A stretch of DNA of 64,000 bases, taken from positions 1 to 64,000 of the forward strand of contig NZ_SLXM01000006.1 in the NCBI RefSeq assembly GCF_004345825.1, in the 5' to 3' direction. Shown here one piece after another: positions 48,242-58,602 of the stretch. A program made the position numbers and the translations under genes. Positions within the stretch are counted from its first letter, which is position 1. Every line of letters starts with the position of its first letter. A model generated the notes under the pieces. It was given only the letters and a program-made list of their open reading frames with translations, was not told the origin of the DNA and made no database searches. The stretch comes from Tenacibaculum skagerrakense. Its GTDB lineage: Bacteria > Bacteroidota > Bacteroidia > Flavobacteriales > Flavobacteriaceae.

Positions 48242-50071
48242 ATGAAACTTAAAAACAGAACTAAATATGTGGCATTATCTCTAATGTTAGTTAGTGCGGC
48301 ATGTAAAACGGATCAACAAGATAAAGAGCCAACAGCGGAAGAAATCCAAAAAGAATCGGCAAAAGTAAATGCGTTTTTTCAAAAACAATTTCAAGAATCA
48401 TTAGACTTACATCCTATGTATCAAACGTATTTAGGAATTAAAAAAGATGCTGATAAATGGGATGATCTATCTGATGAATTTGCAGATAAAGAATTAGCAT
48501 TAACAAAAGAAGCTTTACAATGGATCAATGATTCAGTAAATGTTAAAGCGTTAGATACAAACACTAAGCTAAGTCATGATTTATTTAAGCAAGGACTAGA
48601 AAATACGATTGCAGATGATAAGTACAGATTATACACCTATCCTGTAAATCAAATGCATGGTGCACAAGCTGAAATTCCGGCTTTTTTAATCAATATGCAT
48701 CAAATAGGCGATAAAAAAGATGCTGAAAATTATATAAGTAGATTAAAAGGAATTAAGCCTATGTTTGCTCAGTTATCTGAGAATTTAAAGAAAAGGCAGG
48801 AGGCTGGAATTATGATTCCTAAGTTTGTTTTTACTAAAGTTTTAGATGATTCAAGAAATTTAATCAAGGGGCAACCTTTTGATAGTTCTGAAAAGAAAAG
48901 TACCTTACTTAATGACTTTGAAACAAAATTGGCTAAGCTAGATGTTAATGATGATGAAAAAAGCAGCTTATTAGAAGATGCAACGAAAGCTTTAAAAGAA
49001 GATGTTTTAGCTGGCTACACAACTTTAATTACTACGTTAGAAGAACAAGAAAAAATAGCTACCACTGATGATGGTGCTTGGAAGTTTCCGAATGGTGAAG
49101 CGTTTTATAACAATGCATTACAAAGAACAACAACGACTAATTTATCTGCGGATGAAATTCATAAAATAGGACTAGCAGAGGTTGAAAGAATTCATGGTGA
49201 GATGAAAGCAATTATGGAAAAAGTTGGTTTCAAAGGAAGCTTACAAGAGTTTTTTCAATTTATGAAAACAGACAAGCAATTCTATTTTGCAGCAACAGAT
49301 GAAGGAAGAAAAGAGTATATGGACAAAGCGACAGCGATCATAAATACTATGAAAGGTCGTTTAGATGAATTGTTCATTACAAAACCAAAAGCCGATTTAC
49401 AGGTGAAAGCAGTAGAAGCTTTTAGAGAGAAATCTGCTGGAAAAGCGTTTTATCAACAACCTGCAATTGATGGCTCTCGTCCAGGAACTTATTATGCAAA
49501 TATGTATGATATGGCAAGTATGCCTTCTTATCAAATGGAAGCATTAGCCTATCACGAAGGAATTCCAGGGCATCATATGCAAATTGCAATTGCACAAGAA
49601 TTAAAAGATGTTCCGATGTTTAGAAAGTTTGCTCGTTACACGGCTTATGTGGAAGGTTGGGGTTTATATTCTGAATTTATTCCTAAAGAAATGGGGTTTT
49701 ATGCTGATCCGTATTCTGATTTTGGTCGTTTAGCCATGGAATTATGGCGAGCTTGTCGTTTGGTTGTAGACACTGGTATTCATTCAAAAAAATGGACTAG
49801 AGAACAAGGGATTAAGTATTATACAGATAATACACCAAACGCCGAATTAGATGCTATTAAAATGGTAGAAAGACATATTGTTATGCCAAGTCAGGCAACA
49901 GCTTATAAAATAGGAATGATTAAAATTATTGAACTTCGAGAAAAAGCTAAAAATGCTTTAGGAGAAAAATTTGATATTAGAAAATTCCACGATGTAGTTT
50001 TAACTAATGGTCCACTACCACTTGATATTTTAGAAAAATTGGTTGATGAGTATATTGTTTCTGAAAATTAG
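48242..50071 (+). CDS. DUF885 family lipoprotein, probable zinc peptidase
   Basis: The protein has 609 residues from ATG 48242. A lipoprotein signal peptide (LSLMLVSAACKT) precedes a long helical domain. The metal motif HEGIPGHH (about 438-445) with downstream Glu in YVEGWGLYSE fits the DUF885 family, distant relatives of M32-like metallopeptidases; peptidase activity is inferred. It would act on the outer or inner membrane surface facing the periplasm. The gene stands alone between two terminators. The upstream ATG at 48173 lies in the previous gene's terminator and is not used. Confidence 0.92.
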   Translation: MKLKNRTKYVALSLMLVSAACKTDQQDKEPTAEEIQKESAKVNAFFQKQFQESLDLHPMYQTYLGIKKDADKWDDLSDEFADKELALTKEALQWINDSVNVKALDTNTKLSHDLFKQGLENTIADDKYRLYTYPVNQMHGAQAEIPAFLINMHQIGDKKDAENYISRLKGIKPMFAQLSENLKKRQEAGIMIPKFVFTKVLDDSRNLIKGQPFDSSEKKSTLLNDFETKLAKLDVNDDEKSSLLEDATKALKEDVLAGYTTLITTLEEQEKIATTDDGAWKFPNGEAFYNNALQRTTTTNLSADEIHKIGLAEVERIHGEMKAIMEKVGFKGSLQEFFQFMKTDKQFYFAATDEGRKEYMDKATAIINTMKGRLDELFITKPKADLQVKAVEAFREKSAGKAFYQQPAIDGSRPGTYYANMYDMASMPSYQMEALAYHEGIPGHHMQIAIAQELKDVPMFRKFARYTAYVEGWGLYSEFIPKEMGFYADPYSDFGRLAMELWRACRLVVDTGIHSKKWTREQGIKYYTDNTPNAELDAIKMVERHIVMPSQATAYKIGMIKIIELREKAKNALGEKFDIRKFHDVVLTNGPLPLDILEKLVDEYIVSEN

Positions 50072-50094
50072 AAAGTAAACAAATTATAATATCT

Positions 50095-50123
50095 AAACCG
50101 TTGAATTTTTCAACGGTTTTTTT
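50095..50123 (+). terminator. intrinsic terminator of the DUF885 gene
   Basis: The arms AAACCGTTGA and TCAACGGTTT surround ATTTT and run into a T tract, 23 nt after the stop. Confidence 0.92.
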
Positions 50124-50147
50124 ATACTTCAAATTCAACTTATCTGT

Positions 50148-50177
50148 TTGGTAAAAAGAAAATTAATAGTACTTTTG
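50148..50177 (+). promoter_or_regulatory. Bacteroidota-type promoter of the RHS operon
   Basis: TTG (50148-50150), 19 nt, then TACTTTTG (50170-50177) followed by CAACC: the best match to the TTG-N19-TAnnTTTG consensus in the window. The leader would be about 50 nt. Confidence 0.8.
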
Positions 50178-50233
50178 CAACCGAAAATTAAAAAATTGTT
50201 GAATTACAAATTGCTAAAAATCAAATACTATTT

Positions 50234-53200
50234 ATGAAGAATATAAAGCTTTTAGTAGCCTTACTGTATAGCACTATTTGTTTAGGACAAATAGACGCAA
50301 ATACGCAATTACCGAATGTTTTACCGATGTCTCCAGAATCATCTGAATTTATTAGATATGGTGACGTACCAGTAAATAATTATACAGGAATACCACAAGT
50401 TAATATTCCTATTTATACATTAAAAGCTAATGGTATAAATATTCCTATTTCACTGTCGTATAATGTAAATGGTATAAAGGTAAATCAAGAAGCCACATGG
50501 GTCGGATTAGGATGGCATTTAAGCGCAGATATGGAAATTGTGCAGTCCGTTGTGGGTTTAGATGATTTTGGGTACTACGCATACAGACAATATCCAGATT
50601 TTGATTGTTTAATTTCTAAACAATCAAGTGGATTAACCGCTACATCTGTTATGAGTCAAGAGAATTCATTTTATTTAGGTTTTGATGATAGATGGAATAT
50701 TGAAAATCCGGATTGTTTATTTAATCCTGTAAATTACGCAGGGACAAAAGATACACAACCAGATATTTTTTATTTTAATGTTTTGGGTTACGGAGGTAAG
50801 TTTATGTTGGATTGGACAACTGAGACTTTTGTTTGTTTAACAGATAAAAGAATAAAGATACAAGCTCCGAATTATTCATTTCCGAATAAGCCAAACAATT
50901 TTACAATTATTGTTCCAGAAGGTCATAAGTTCGAGTTTGACCTTAAAGATGAAGTGGCTGTAAACAGAAGTTTAAGTGTTAATAGTTTTGGTGGTGCTGC
51001 AGGTTCAAGTATCGATATGGTAAATAGAAATGAAAAGACTTCTAGAGTATTTAAACTATCTAAGATTATTACAAATAAAGGAGGATTTGTAGATTTTGAA
51101 TATACTACTTCATTAGTAAGTAAAAATTTACCTACGATTAATCTTATAAGTCGAAGTTATGACCCTAAGGAAGGTGCTGGATCAACTTACATTCCGGATA
51201 ATACAGGAATTACTACTTCTTATTTTGCTACAGAACAAACTTTTTCTTACCTATCCGCTATTAAATATGAAGATACTCAAATAAATTTTTTGACATCTTC
51301 TAGAATAGATTTGAAAGAAGCAAAAAAGTTGGACAAGATTGAAGTAAAATATAAAGATGTTGTTGTAGATTCTTTCGATTTCGATTATTCATATTTCGAA
51401 GGCCATACAATAGGAAATAACTGGGATAACTTTTTGAATTACGATAATTACGTTGTTGGTAAAACTAATGAAGAATTGACGCATAGATTAAAATTAAATT
51501 CATTTAAAAGAACCGGTATTAACCCTTATATTTTTGACTATGATCAAACTGTATTGCCTAAGAAAACATCATATGCAACGGATTATTGGGGTTTTTATAA
51601 TGGAATACATACTAATGACTCTTTTTTTCCAAATATTTACAGGTTCAATGTAGAAAGACACGATCCACTATATCTAGATTATCAAAATAATAATAAAAGT
51701 GCTGATATTAATTATACAAAGGCAGCTACTTTACTTAAAGTAACGTATCCAACTAAAGGAGCAACCATTTATAATTATGAGTTAAATTCTTTTTCAAATT
51801 TTGATGCTCCATCGAAAGAACAAGGAGAAGCTAAGAACTTTTCTATAACAACGGGAACTGGTTCTGGACCAAATCCCAACGAAGTTATTTTAGTTAAAGG
51901 TGGAAGTACTATTTTTAATGGAAATGCCTTATTGAGTACTAGGGGATGTAATTTTGCTGACTTATATGATGATACTTATATTGAGATTTTTCACTTTAAA
52001 CCTTCTTTAACAGCATTGATTGAAAATACGTCATATAATTATTTATATGAATTAGCAGCTTTAGGTTTAATAAAAGGTTCTTCAAATTTTAATCAAGCTA
52101 ACTATGATACTTACATAAATGAAGTAAAATCAGTTAGAATGAGATATGATGATCCTGAAGAATTATTAATTAGTGATTTGCAGTTTATTTTTCCTGAGGG
52201 AGTAGTTTATTTTACGGTAAAGGGAGGTTGTGGCACGTATAATGGAACTGTTAATTCTAGCCAGGTAACATTAAGTTTATCTTATAGAGATTATTTACCA
52301 TTAGCAAATGAATCATACGGAGCTGGATTACGTGTTCAGGCAATAACTGATTATACGGATGGAGAAAATCCATTTCAAGCGGCAAATAAAAAAGTATTTG
52401 ATTATACCAATGGTAAACTTATGAGCCCGTTGATTTTTTATAGTAAGGCAGAAACTTCATTTGAAGTTCCGATGTTAGTAGGGTATCAAGGAGCAGGTTG
52501 TACACCTCCATCGGACTATTTAGATAAACAATCAGCATATTTATATGCATATAAAGAGTTTGTAAAAAACCCAAGTTTGAAAAATGCGGAATCACTACGT
52601 TTAGCATTATATCAATTGGACAATACAACCCTTAATGCTGGGGCAAATTGTAGTCCTATTTATCAAATAAACAGTTTTATTGGTAATAAAAGAGAGCTTA
52701 CTTCAGGGAGTTTTGTTCAGCCTTCATTAAATGCAAATGGTAATTATGTTGGGTATTCAGAAATTATTGAAAGGAGAGTTGATGTTAATGGGAATGATAA
52801 TGGTAAGGTTGTCTTTGAGTTTATAAACAACCAAGATGATGGTGTTCCTCAGGATAACGAAGGTAATTCTTATTTCCAAGAAATAAATTTACCGTTTACA
52901 AAAAAATATCCTGAAAATGGATTATTACTTAAAACTAGTATTTTAAATAAAAACAGTGATACAATCCAAAAAGTAGTATATACTTATAATTCAAGTATGG
53001 AAGAAGCTTTATGGGGTGTTAAAACTATTCATACAGATACAAGAGCTTTTTATACAAGTACTACAGGACCAGTTATTGAGCAGTCCTATTTAACCGGTGT
53101 TTATCCAATTCGTTCTGGAGTTAGTTTATTAGAAAAGGAAGAGACTTTTAATTTTGATTTAGATAATAAAATCGAAACTAAAGTAGAATATACTTATGAT

Positions 53201-53908
53201 GATTATAATCAAAATAAAACTACTAAAGTTACTTACTCAGGTAATAATATTAGAGAAGTAAGAAATAAATATCCATATGATTTTCAAAATTCATCTGTGT
53301 TATCAGGAATGATAAGTAATAATATTTTAACTCCTGTAATAGAGGAAGAAATCCTGAAAAATAACGAAAGATTAACACTTCAGAAAAACAATTTTAAATT
53401 AGTTAGTGGAGAAAATAATTATCCAATGTATTTGCCAGAAAGTGTTGAAAATGCTAAAGGATCTCATGCTTTAGAACAAAGAATTCTTTTTAGCACTTAT
53501 GATTCTAAAGGGAATTTGACACAAGTAAGTAAAAAAGATGGTTCGAAAATTTACTATGTTTGGGGGTATAATAAAGAATATCCAATTGCTAAAATTGAAG
53601 GATATAATAATAGTATTACTTCTTTTCAACAGACTGCAATTGATGATGCAATTACGTCTTCAAATTTTGATAAATCTGACACTACGGAGAACACTTTAAG
53701 GACGAAGTTAGAAAGTTTAAGAAATGCTTTTGGAATACAAGCTATGGTTACTACCTATACTTATAATCCGTTAATAGGTGTAACAAGTATAACCGATACC
53801 AGAGGTGAGACGGTTTTTTATGAATACGACAGTTTGAATAGATTGTTATACATAAAAGATGCACAAGGAAATATTTTAAAAGAAAATAAATACAATTATA
53901 AAAACTAA
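50234..53908 (+). CDS. secreted RHS/YD-repeat protein, first of a pair
   Basis: The protein has 1224 residues with a signal peptide (KLLVALLYSTICLGQ). The N-terminus has the PVNNYTGIPQVNIPIY and SYNVNGIKVNQEATWVGLGW pattern of large Bacteroidota RHS-type proteins. YD-like repeats are visible near the C-terminus (YTYDDYNQNKT, YYVWGYNKEYPIAKIEG, FYEYDSLNRLLYIKDAQGN). There is no RHS core motif and no toxin tail, so it resembles a shell component without the cargo. It lies 7 nt before the next RHS gene and shares a promoter. I infer that it helps build or export the sugar-binding/encapsulating shell for the second protein; this is not shown. Confidence 0.88.
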   Translation: MKNIKLLVALLYSTICLGQIDANTQLPNVLPMSPESSEFIRYGDVPVNNYTGIPQVNIPIYTLKANGINIPISLSYNVNGIKVNQEATWVGLGWHLSADMEIVQSVVGLDDFGYYAYRQYPDFDCLISKQSSGLTATSVMSQENSFYLGFDDRWNIENPDCLFNPVNYAGTKDTQPDIFYFNVLGYGGKFMLDWTTETFVCLTDKRIKIQAPNYSFPNKPNNFTIIVPEGHKFEFDLKDEVAVNRSLSVNSFGGAAGSSIDMVNRNEKTSRVFKLSKIITNKGGFVDFEYTTSLVSKNLPTINLISRSYDPKEGAGSTYIPDNTGITTSYFATEQTFSYLSAIKYEDTQINFLTSSRIDLKEAKKLDKIEVKYKDVVVDSFDFDYSYFEGHTIGNNWDNFLNYDNYVVGKTNEELTHRLKLNSFKRTGINPYIFDYDQTVLPKKTSYATDYWGFYNGIHTNDSFFPNIYRFNVERHDPLYLDYQNNNKSADINYTKAATLLKVTYPTKGATIYNYELNSFSNFDAPSKEQGEAKNFSITTGTGSGPNPNEVILVKGGSTIFNGNALLSTRGCNFADLYDDTYIEIFHFKPSLTALIENTSYNYLYELAALGLIKGSSNFNQANYDTYINEVKSVRMRYDDPEELLISDLQFIFPEGVVYFTVKGGCGTYNGTVNSSQVTLSLSYRDYLPLANESYGAGLRVQAITDYTDGENPFQAANKKVFDYTNGKLMSPLIFYSKAETSFEVPMLVGYQGAGCTPPSDYLDKQSAYLYAYKEFVKNPSLKNAESLRLALYQLDNTTLNAGANCSPIYQINSFIGNKRELTSGSFVQPSLNANGNYVGYSEIIERRVDVNGNDNGKVVFEFINNQDDGVPQDNEGNSYFQEINLPFTKKYPENGLLLKTSILNKNSDTIQKVVYTYNSSMEEALWGVKTIHTDTRAFYTSTTGPVIEQSYLTGVYPIRSGVSLLEKEETFNFDLDNKIETKVEYTYDDYNQNKTTKVTYSGNNIREVRNKYPYDFQNSSVLSGMISNNILTPVIEEEILKNNERLTLQKNNFKLVSGENNYPMYLPESVENAKGSHALEQRILFSTYDSKGNLTQVSKKDGSKIYYVWGYNKEYPIAKIEGYNNSITSFQQTAIDDAITSSNFDKSDTTENTLRTKLESLRNAFGIQAMVTTYTYNPLIGVTSITDTRGETVFYEYDSLNRLLYIKDAQGNILKENKYNYKN

Positions 53909-53915
53909 GACCGCT

Positions 53916-56900
53916 ATGAAAAGATTTATATTATCATTAGTTTTTTTATTGCCAATTATAGCATTTTCTCAATCAGAAGAGAATGTTATAATAGAAAACG
54001 AAACTATTACAGGAAATAGTCAAATTATTGCTTCCAATAGTATTGTTATTCGTCCTTCTACAATCATACAATCTGGAGCAAATTTTTCAGCGAGAATTCT
54101 TTGGGATGTATACACTCCTTTAAGTTTAAGTAATGAAAACTATGTGTTAACAAGAGATTTTCAAATTGCAACACAAGGTACTACTGTAGAAAGTAATAAA
54201 GATGTAATAGAAACAGTTGTGTACTATGATGGTTTAGGTAGACCTATTCAAAATATTGGAATCAAACAGTCTCCAACAAAAAAAGATATTGTTACACATT
54301 TTGAATATGACGATTATGGAAGACAGGCTAAAGAATATTTACCTTATCCATCAGACATAGGAAATGGTAGCTTGAAAACCAATGCTACGGATAAAATAAA
54401 TAACTATTATTGGACTAATTATCAAGAGGACTTTTCAAGTAATACTAATGTAAATGCATATGCTGAAAAATTATTTGATGGTTCTCCATTGAATAGAGTT
54501 TTAAAACAAGGTGCTCCAGGTAACGATTGGAAAGCAACTGGCATAGGAGGGTATTCTTATTATGATCATGCAATTGAGTCAGATTATAAAAACAACATTG
54601 TTAATGAAGTTTTTCATTTTACAATGACCCTTGATAACACTAGAAACTCAAAAGTTTACGAAGCTACTCTAAATCCTAACCCATCGTATTACCAAGCTAA
54701 TGAGTTGTATAAAAGTATCGTTAGAGACGAAAATCATACAGCCCCAGCTACAGGAAGTAAATTGCACACTAAGGAAGAATTTACTAATAAAGAAGGCCAA
54801 GTGGTGTTAAAAAGAACTTATGCGTTAGTGAATAATGTCGAGGAAGCACATGATACGTATTATGTATATGACGATTTTGGAAATCTAAGTTTTGTATTGC
54901 CTCCTAAAGTTACTATTGTTGATGGCGTTTCTACTACAGAGTTATCAGAACTTTGTTACCAATATACCTACGATTACAGAAATCGAATGGTGAAAAAGAA
55001 AATCCCAGGTAAAGGCGAAGAATATATTATTTATGATAAACTAAATAGGCCTGTATTAACCCAAGACGTAAACTTAAGAGCTAATAAAGAATGGTTGTTT
55101 ACTAAGTATGATGCTTTTGGACGTATTGTGTATACGGGAAAATATACACATGCTACTATTTTGGATCAAGCAGCAATGCAACAAGAGTTTGATGCTTATA
55201 ATATAGGAATTAATGCGTGTTATGAAGAAAAGTTAACAACTCCAGGAGCATTAGATATATATTACTCTAACATTAATTTCCCAAGTACAAACCTTGAAGT
55301 GTTTACTGTAAATTATTATGATGACTACACTTTTAATAAAGCAGGAGCACCAATTAACGCTAGTTCCTTTGGTGTGGATGCTACAACTAGATTACAGGGA
55401 TTAGCCACAGGTGCTAAAATTAAAGTATTAAATACCAATGATTGGATAACTTCGGTTACCTACTATGACGAAAAAGCTCGACCTTTTTACATATATACAA
55501 ATAACAGTTTTCTACAAACAACTGATATTGTTACTTCTAAGTTAGACTTTGTAGGTAGAGTAGAGGAAACTATTACTACCCATAAAAAAGTAGGGCAGGA
55601 AGATATCATTATTGGAGACAATTATACATATGACCATGTAGGTAGACTGTTAAAGCAATCTCAAGAAATAAATAATCAAGAAGCGGAAATATTATACGAT
55701 AATAAATATAATGATTTGGGGATGTTGTCTCAAAAAAATGTTGGGAGTACTTTGCAAACAGTCGATTACGCTTTTAATGTAAGAGGTTGGTTAACTAAGA
55801 TAAACGAAGATAGCAACGACGATAACGATCTGTTTAATTATGAAATAAAATATAATACACCAAGTTCGGGTCAAGCCTTATTTAATGGTAACATTGCTCA
55901 AACTAGTTGGCAGACGTTAAATGTAGATATTACAAAGAGAGGTTATAATTATTCATATGACGCATTGAATAGAGTTTTATCTGCTACAGGATTAACTAGT
56001 TCAAATTATGATATTTCTGGTATTACTTATGATAAAAATGGAAATATTCAGAGTTTAGTTAGAAAAGGTCATACACAGTTAGCTCAAGATGGTAGTGTGA
56101 ATTCTTTCGGTGTAATGGATGATTTAGTTTACACTTATGATTCAGGTAATAAGTTAACCAAAGTAATAGATAATAGTAATATAGATTTTGGATTTAAAGA
56201 TGGAGATAATATTAGTAATGATTATAGTTTTGACGATAATGGTAACTTGATAATAGACGAAAATAAAGGTGTTAATTCTATTACTTATAATCATTTAAAT
56301 GTTCCAGAAACAGTTGTTTTTACTGACCAAAGCACTATTAAATATACTTATGATGCTACAGGAGCTAAAGTATCAAAGGAAGTAATAGATAATTTATCTG
56401 GAAATAATACTACTATTCATTATGCAGGTGATTATACTTATCAAGATGGAATTTTAGAATTTATTAAACAGACTGAGGGATATATTGTAAAAAATAATAG
56501 TAATTTTAATTATGTTTATACTTATAATGATCTTCATCAAAATACTAGATTAACATATTCAGATTCAAATAATGATGGATTTATATCTAAATCAGAGATT
56601 ATTGAGGAATCTAATTACTATCCTTTTGGGCTTAAACATAAGGGATATAATAATATTACGAGTTCTAATGGTAATAGTTTAGCCCAAAAATGGGGATTTC
56701 AAGGGCAAGAGTTACATGATGAATTAGGTTTAAATGTAAATGAATTCAAGTATAGGTTTTATGACCCTGCCCATGCTCGTTTCTGGAGTTTAGATCCGTT
56801 GGCAGAAGATTTTGTTTACAATTCTACCTATGCGTTTGCTGAGAATAAGATAGGTATGGGTATGGAACTTGAGGGTCGAGAGATATTTTTTAATGATATA

Positions 56901-57638
56901 GCCTCTCAGTTAGCTATAATGGCATATCAGGGATATCAAAGTATTAAAAATAAGTTTTCCAGCGGTGTAAATGATGTTACCGATTCCTATCAGCAGGAAA
57001 TGAAACATAAAGTTGGAGTTACTAATTCTAATTATGATCCCGAAACCGATAGAATTAAAAGAATGGCAGGGGTTGGTAAAGTTGCTGAAACAGTTACAGA
57101 CTCTGCTCATTTGGTGGCTGATTTGGCTGGTACGGCAGAACCAACTCCAATTATTGACACGTTACATGCATTAACATACGGTTTAGAAGGTGATTGGACT
57201 AGTGCAGGGTTTACTTTTTTAGGTGTTTTTTCTTATGGAGGTGATAGTTTTAAAATGGCTAAGTATGCAGATGAGTTCGGTGAATTAGGTGGTGGAATCG
57301 TTAGGAGATTTATTGACAATTTAACACGAGAAAATGTTGAAGGAACTTCAGTTTTATCATCTCAAATATGGGAATATGGAAGTGAGTTACTTGTAGATGT
57401 TCAATTGATATTTAGAGAAGAGGGTTATGGAGGGAAAGTACTCAAGAATTTTTTAGATGAAATAAATAAAGCAAGTGCAAAATTAGGTTCTAAGTCGCAG
57501 AAGATTACATTTGAAACCGTTCTTGACAACGAAACCGTAGAGATGTATAGAAAACAAGCAAAGATTTATGGTTATGAATTTTCAACTACTTTTAATGAAA
57601 TTACTCAAGCAATTGATGTTATATGGACAAAAAAATAG
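53916..57638 (+). CDS. secreted RHS protein with variable toxin-like C-terminus (DUF6443-type)
   Basis: The protein has 1240 residues with a signal peptide (ILSLVFLLPIIAFSQ). A DUF6443-like start (about 85-200: DVIETVVYYDGLGRPIQNIG), multiple YD repeats (YVYDDFGNL, YTYDYRNRMVK, FTKYDAFGRIVYTG, YSYDALNRVL) and the RHS core (YRFYDPAHARFWSLDPLAED near residue 950) are present. After ELEGRE (about 984) the sequence becomes unrelated: a helical region, then a pretoxin-like stretch (GLEGDWTSAGFTFLGVFSYG, about 1088-1107), then about 130 residues I cannot assign. This is the polymorphic-toxin layout. The stop overlaps the next gene by 16 nt, which is the expected immunity position. No T6SS genes are nearby; secretion would be via Sec. 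Confidence 0.9.
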   Translation: MKRFILSLVFLLPIIAFSQSEENVIIENETITGNSQIIASNSIVIRPSTIIQSGANFSARILWDVYTPLSLSNENYVLTRDFQIATQGTTVESNKDVIETVVYYDGLGRPIQNIGIKQSPTKKDIVTHFEYDDYGRQAKEYLPYPSDIGNGSLKTNATDKINNYYWTNYQEDFSSNTNVNAYAEKLFDGSPLNRVLKQGAPGNDWKATGIGGYSYYDHAIESDYKNNIVNEVFHFTMTLDNTRNSKVYEATLNPNPSYYQANELYKSIVRDENHTAPATGSKLHTKEEFTNKEGQVVLKRTYALVNNVEEAHDTYYVYDDFGNLSFVLPPKVTIVDGVSTTELSELCYQYTYDYRNRMVKKKIPGKGEEYIIYDKLNRPVLTQDVNLRANKEWLFTKYDAFGRIVYTGKYTHATILDQAAMQQEFDAYNIGINACYEEKLTTPGALDIYYSNINFPSTNLEVFTVNYYDDYTFNKAGAPINASSFGVDATTRLQGLATGAKIKVLNTNDWITSVTYYDEKARPFYIYTNNSFLQTTDIVTSKLDFVGRVEETITTHKKVGQEDIIIGDNYTYDHVGRLLKQSQEINNQEAEILYDNKYNDLGMLSQKNVGSTLQTVDYAFNVRGWLTKINEDSNDDNDLFNYEIKYNTPSSGQALFNGNIAQTSWQTLNVDITKRGYNYSYDALNRVLSATGLTSSNYDISGITYDKNGNIQSLVRKGHTQLAQDGSVNSFGVMDDLVYTYDSGNKLTKVIDNSNIDFGFKDGDNISNDYSFDDNGNLIIDENKGVNSITYNHLNVPETVVFTDQSTIKYTYDATGAKVSKEVIDNLSGNNTTIHYAGDYTYQDGILEFIKQTEGYIVKNNSNFNYVYTYNDLHQNTRLTYSDSNNDGFISKSEIIEESNYYPFGLKHKGYNNITSSNGNSLAQKWGFQGQELHDELGLNVNEFKYRFYDPAHARFWSLDPLAEDFVYNSTYAFAENKIGMGMELEGREIFFNDIASQLAIMAYQGYQSIKNKFSSGVNDVTDSYQQEMKHKVGVTNSNYDPETDRIKRMAGVGKVAETVTDSAHLVADLAGTAEPTPIIDTLHALTYGLEGDWTSAGFTFLGVFSYGGDSFKMAKYADEFGELGGGIVRRFIDNLTRENVEGTSVLSSQIWEYGSELLVDVQLIFREEGYGGKVLKNFLDEINKASAKLGSKSQKITFETVLDNETVEMYRKQAKIYGYEFSTTFNEITQAIDVIWTKK

Positions 57639-58081
57639 ATAAGTTTGAACTAATAAGGGAACAAAAAGATAGAATCCTTAATAAGTTAAGTAAGTATATG
57701 GGCTATATGGATTCATGGAGAGGATTAGCTAACAGAACAGTAAAGACTCGGATTTTAGTGGATAATGAAAATTTACAGTCTAGAAATGTTTTATCAGATG
57801 ATGAATTACCAATTTTAGAATATTATGAGAACGAATTTAATTTTTTAATATTTACAACAAGTTCGATATACTATAAGCATGGATCAATTAATATTAGCTT
57901 TAAATATAATGATATAAAATTAATTGATAGTAATAATGATTTTATAAGATTAAAAGAAGCCCCTGATTTTATTGATTTTAAACTAATTTTGTCCGATAAT
58001 AGTAGAATTAATTTTAAAGTAGAGACTGGAGCTCCATTTAAAGCAATGATTTTGCTTATAAGTTGGCATAAAAATTTATAA
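57623..58081 (+). CDS. candidate immunity protein to the RHS tail
   Basis: The protein has 152 residues and lacks a signal peptide or membrane helix, so it is cytoplasmic. The C-terminal 90 residues look like a PH-like or beta-sandwich fold (FLIFTTSSIYYKHGSINISF, then FIDFKLILSDNSRINFKV) and end in an amphipathic helix. I recognise no family. The ATG lies inside the last codons of the RHS gene (16-nt overlap in another frame), so it is coupled to it. Position, size and lack of export fit an immunity protein; that function is inferred from context only. It is the last gene before the repeat tract. Confidence 0.72.
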   Translation: MDKKIDKFELIREQKDRILNKLSKYMGYMDSWRGLANRTVKTRILVDNENLQSRNVLSDDELPILEYYENEFNFLIFTTSSIYYKHGSINISFKYNDIKLIDSNNDFIRLKEAPDFIDFKLILSDNSRINFKVETGAPFKAMILLISWHKNL

Positions 58082-58116
58082 TATCTTAAATTTCTTTGAC
58101 TCAATTGACATACCTG

Positions 58117-58206
58117 TAGTACGGACTTATAATCCCAGCAATAATAAAGAGATTTAGTTTTTAATATTCATAATAGCTCGGAAATTATTTCCGAGCTATC
58201 TTTTTT
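58117..58206 (+). repeat. composite element 1: REP-like palindrome plus AGCTCGGAAAT terminator-like hairpin
   Basis: A degenerate REP-like head (GTACGGACTTATAATCCCAG) is followed after about 35 nt by the arms ATAGCTCGGAAAT (58173-58185) and ATTTCCGAGCTAT (58187-58199) and a T run. The same pair recurs at 58603-58698 and 59961-60057. It is the first strong hairpin after the immunity gene and may terminate that operon. Confidence 0.7.
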
Positions 58207-58257
58207 CCATTAAGTATAAACTATACTTATCAACTACACAGAATTCAAAGATTCCTT

Positions 58258-58394
58258 CCCCGCTCCCGCTAGTTTGTAACTAGTGGCGGGTATGAGTAAG
58301 CAGAAGATACTACATCAAAACCACAACAAAAAGGTTTTATGGAGTAAATACTAATTCAAGAAGATGTACTTAGGTACATCTTTTTGTTTTTAGT
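58258..58394 (+). repeat. 137-bp unit, copy 1 (palindrome, 20-codon frame, terminator-like hairpin)
   Basis: It begins with a palindromic CCGCTAGTTTGTAACTAGTG, then an ATG frame of 20 codons (58292-58354), then the hairpin AAGATGTAC/GTACATCTT with a T run. Copy 2 is at 59376-59513 with only a few differences. A third, partial copy of the palindrome and the ATGAGTAAG start lies at 58480-58530. Confidence 0.75.
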
Positions 58395-58602
58395 GGAGAT
58401 GTTATACGAGTTTTGTATAATGATGTTTGTTAATCCGTGGAATAACAAAGAGAATTAGTTTATTATCTATTTATAATAGCCCCCGCTACCGCCAGTTTGT
58501 AACTGGTGGCGAGTATGAGTAAGAAGAGTAATGATTAATTTAAAATACAACCACGTTATTTTAAAAGTAGCGTGGTTTTTTTTGTTTTTTATACCCGATA
58601 CC

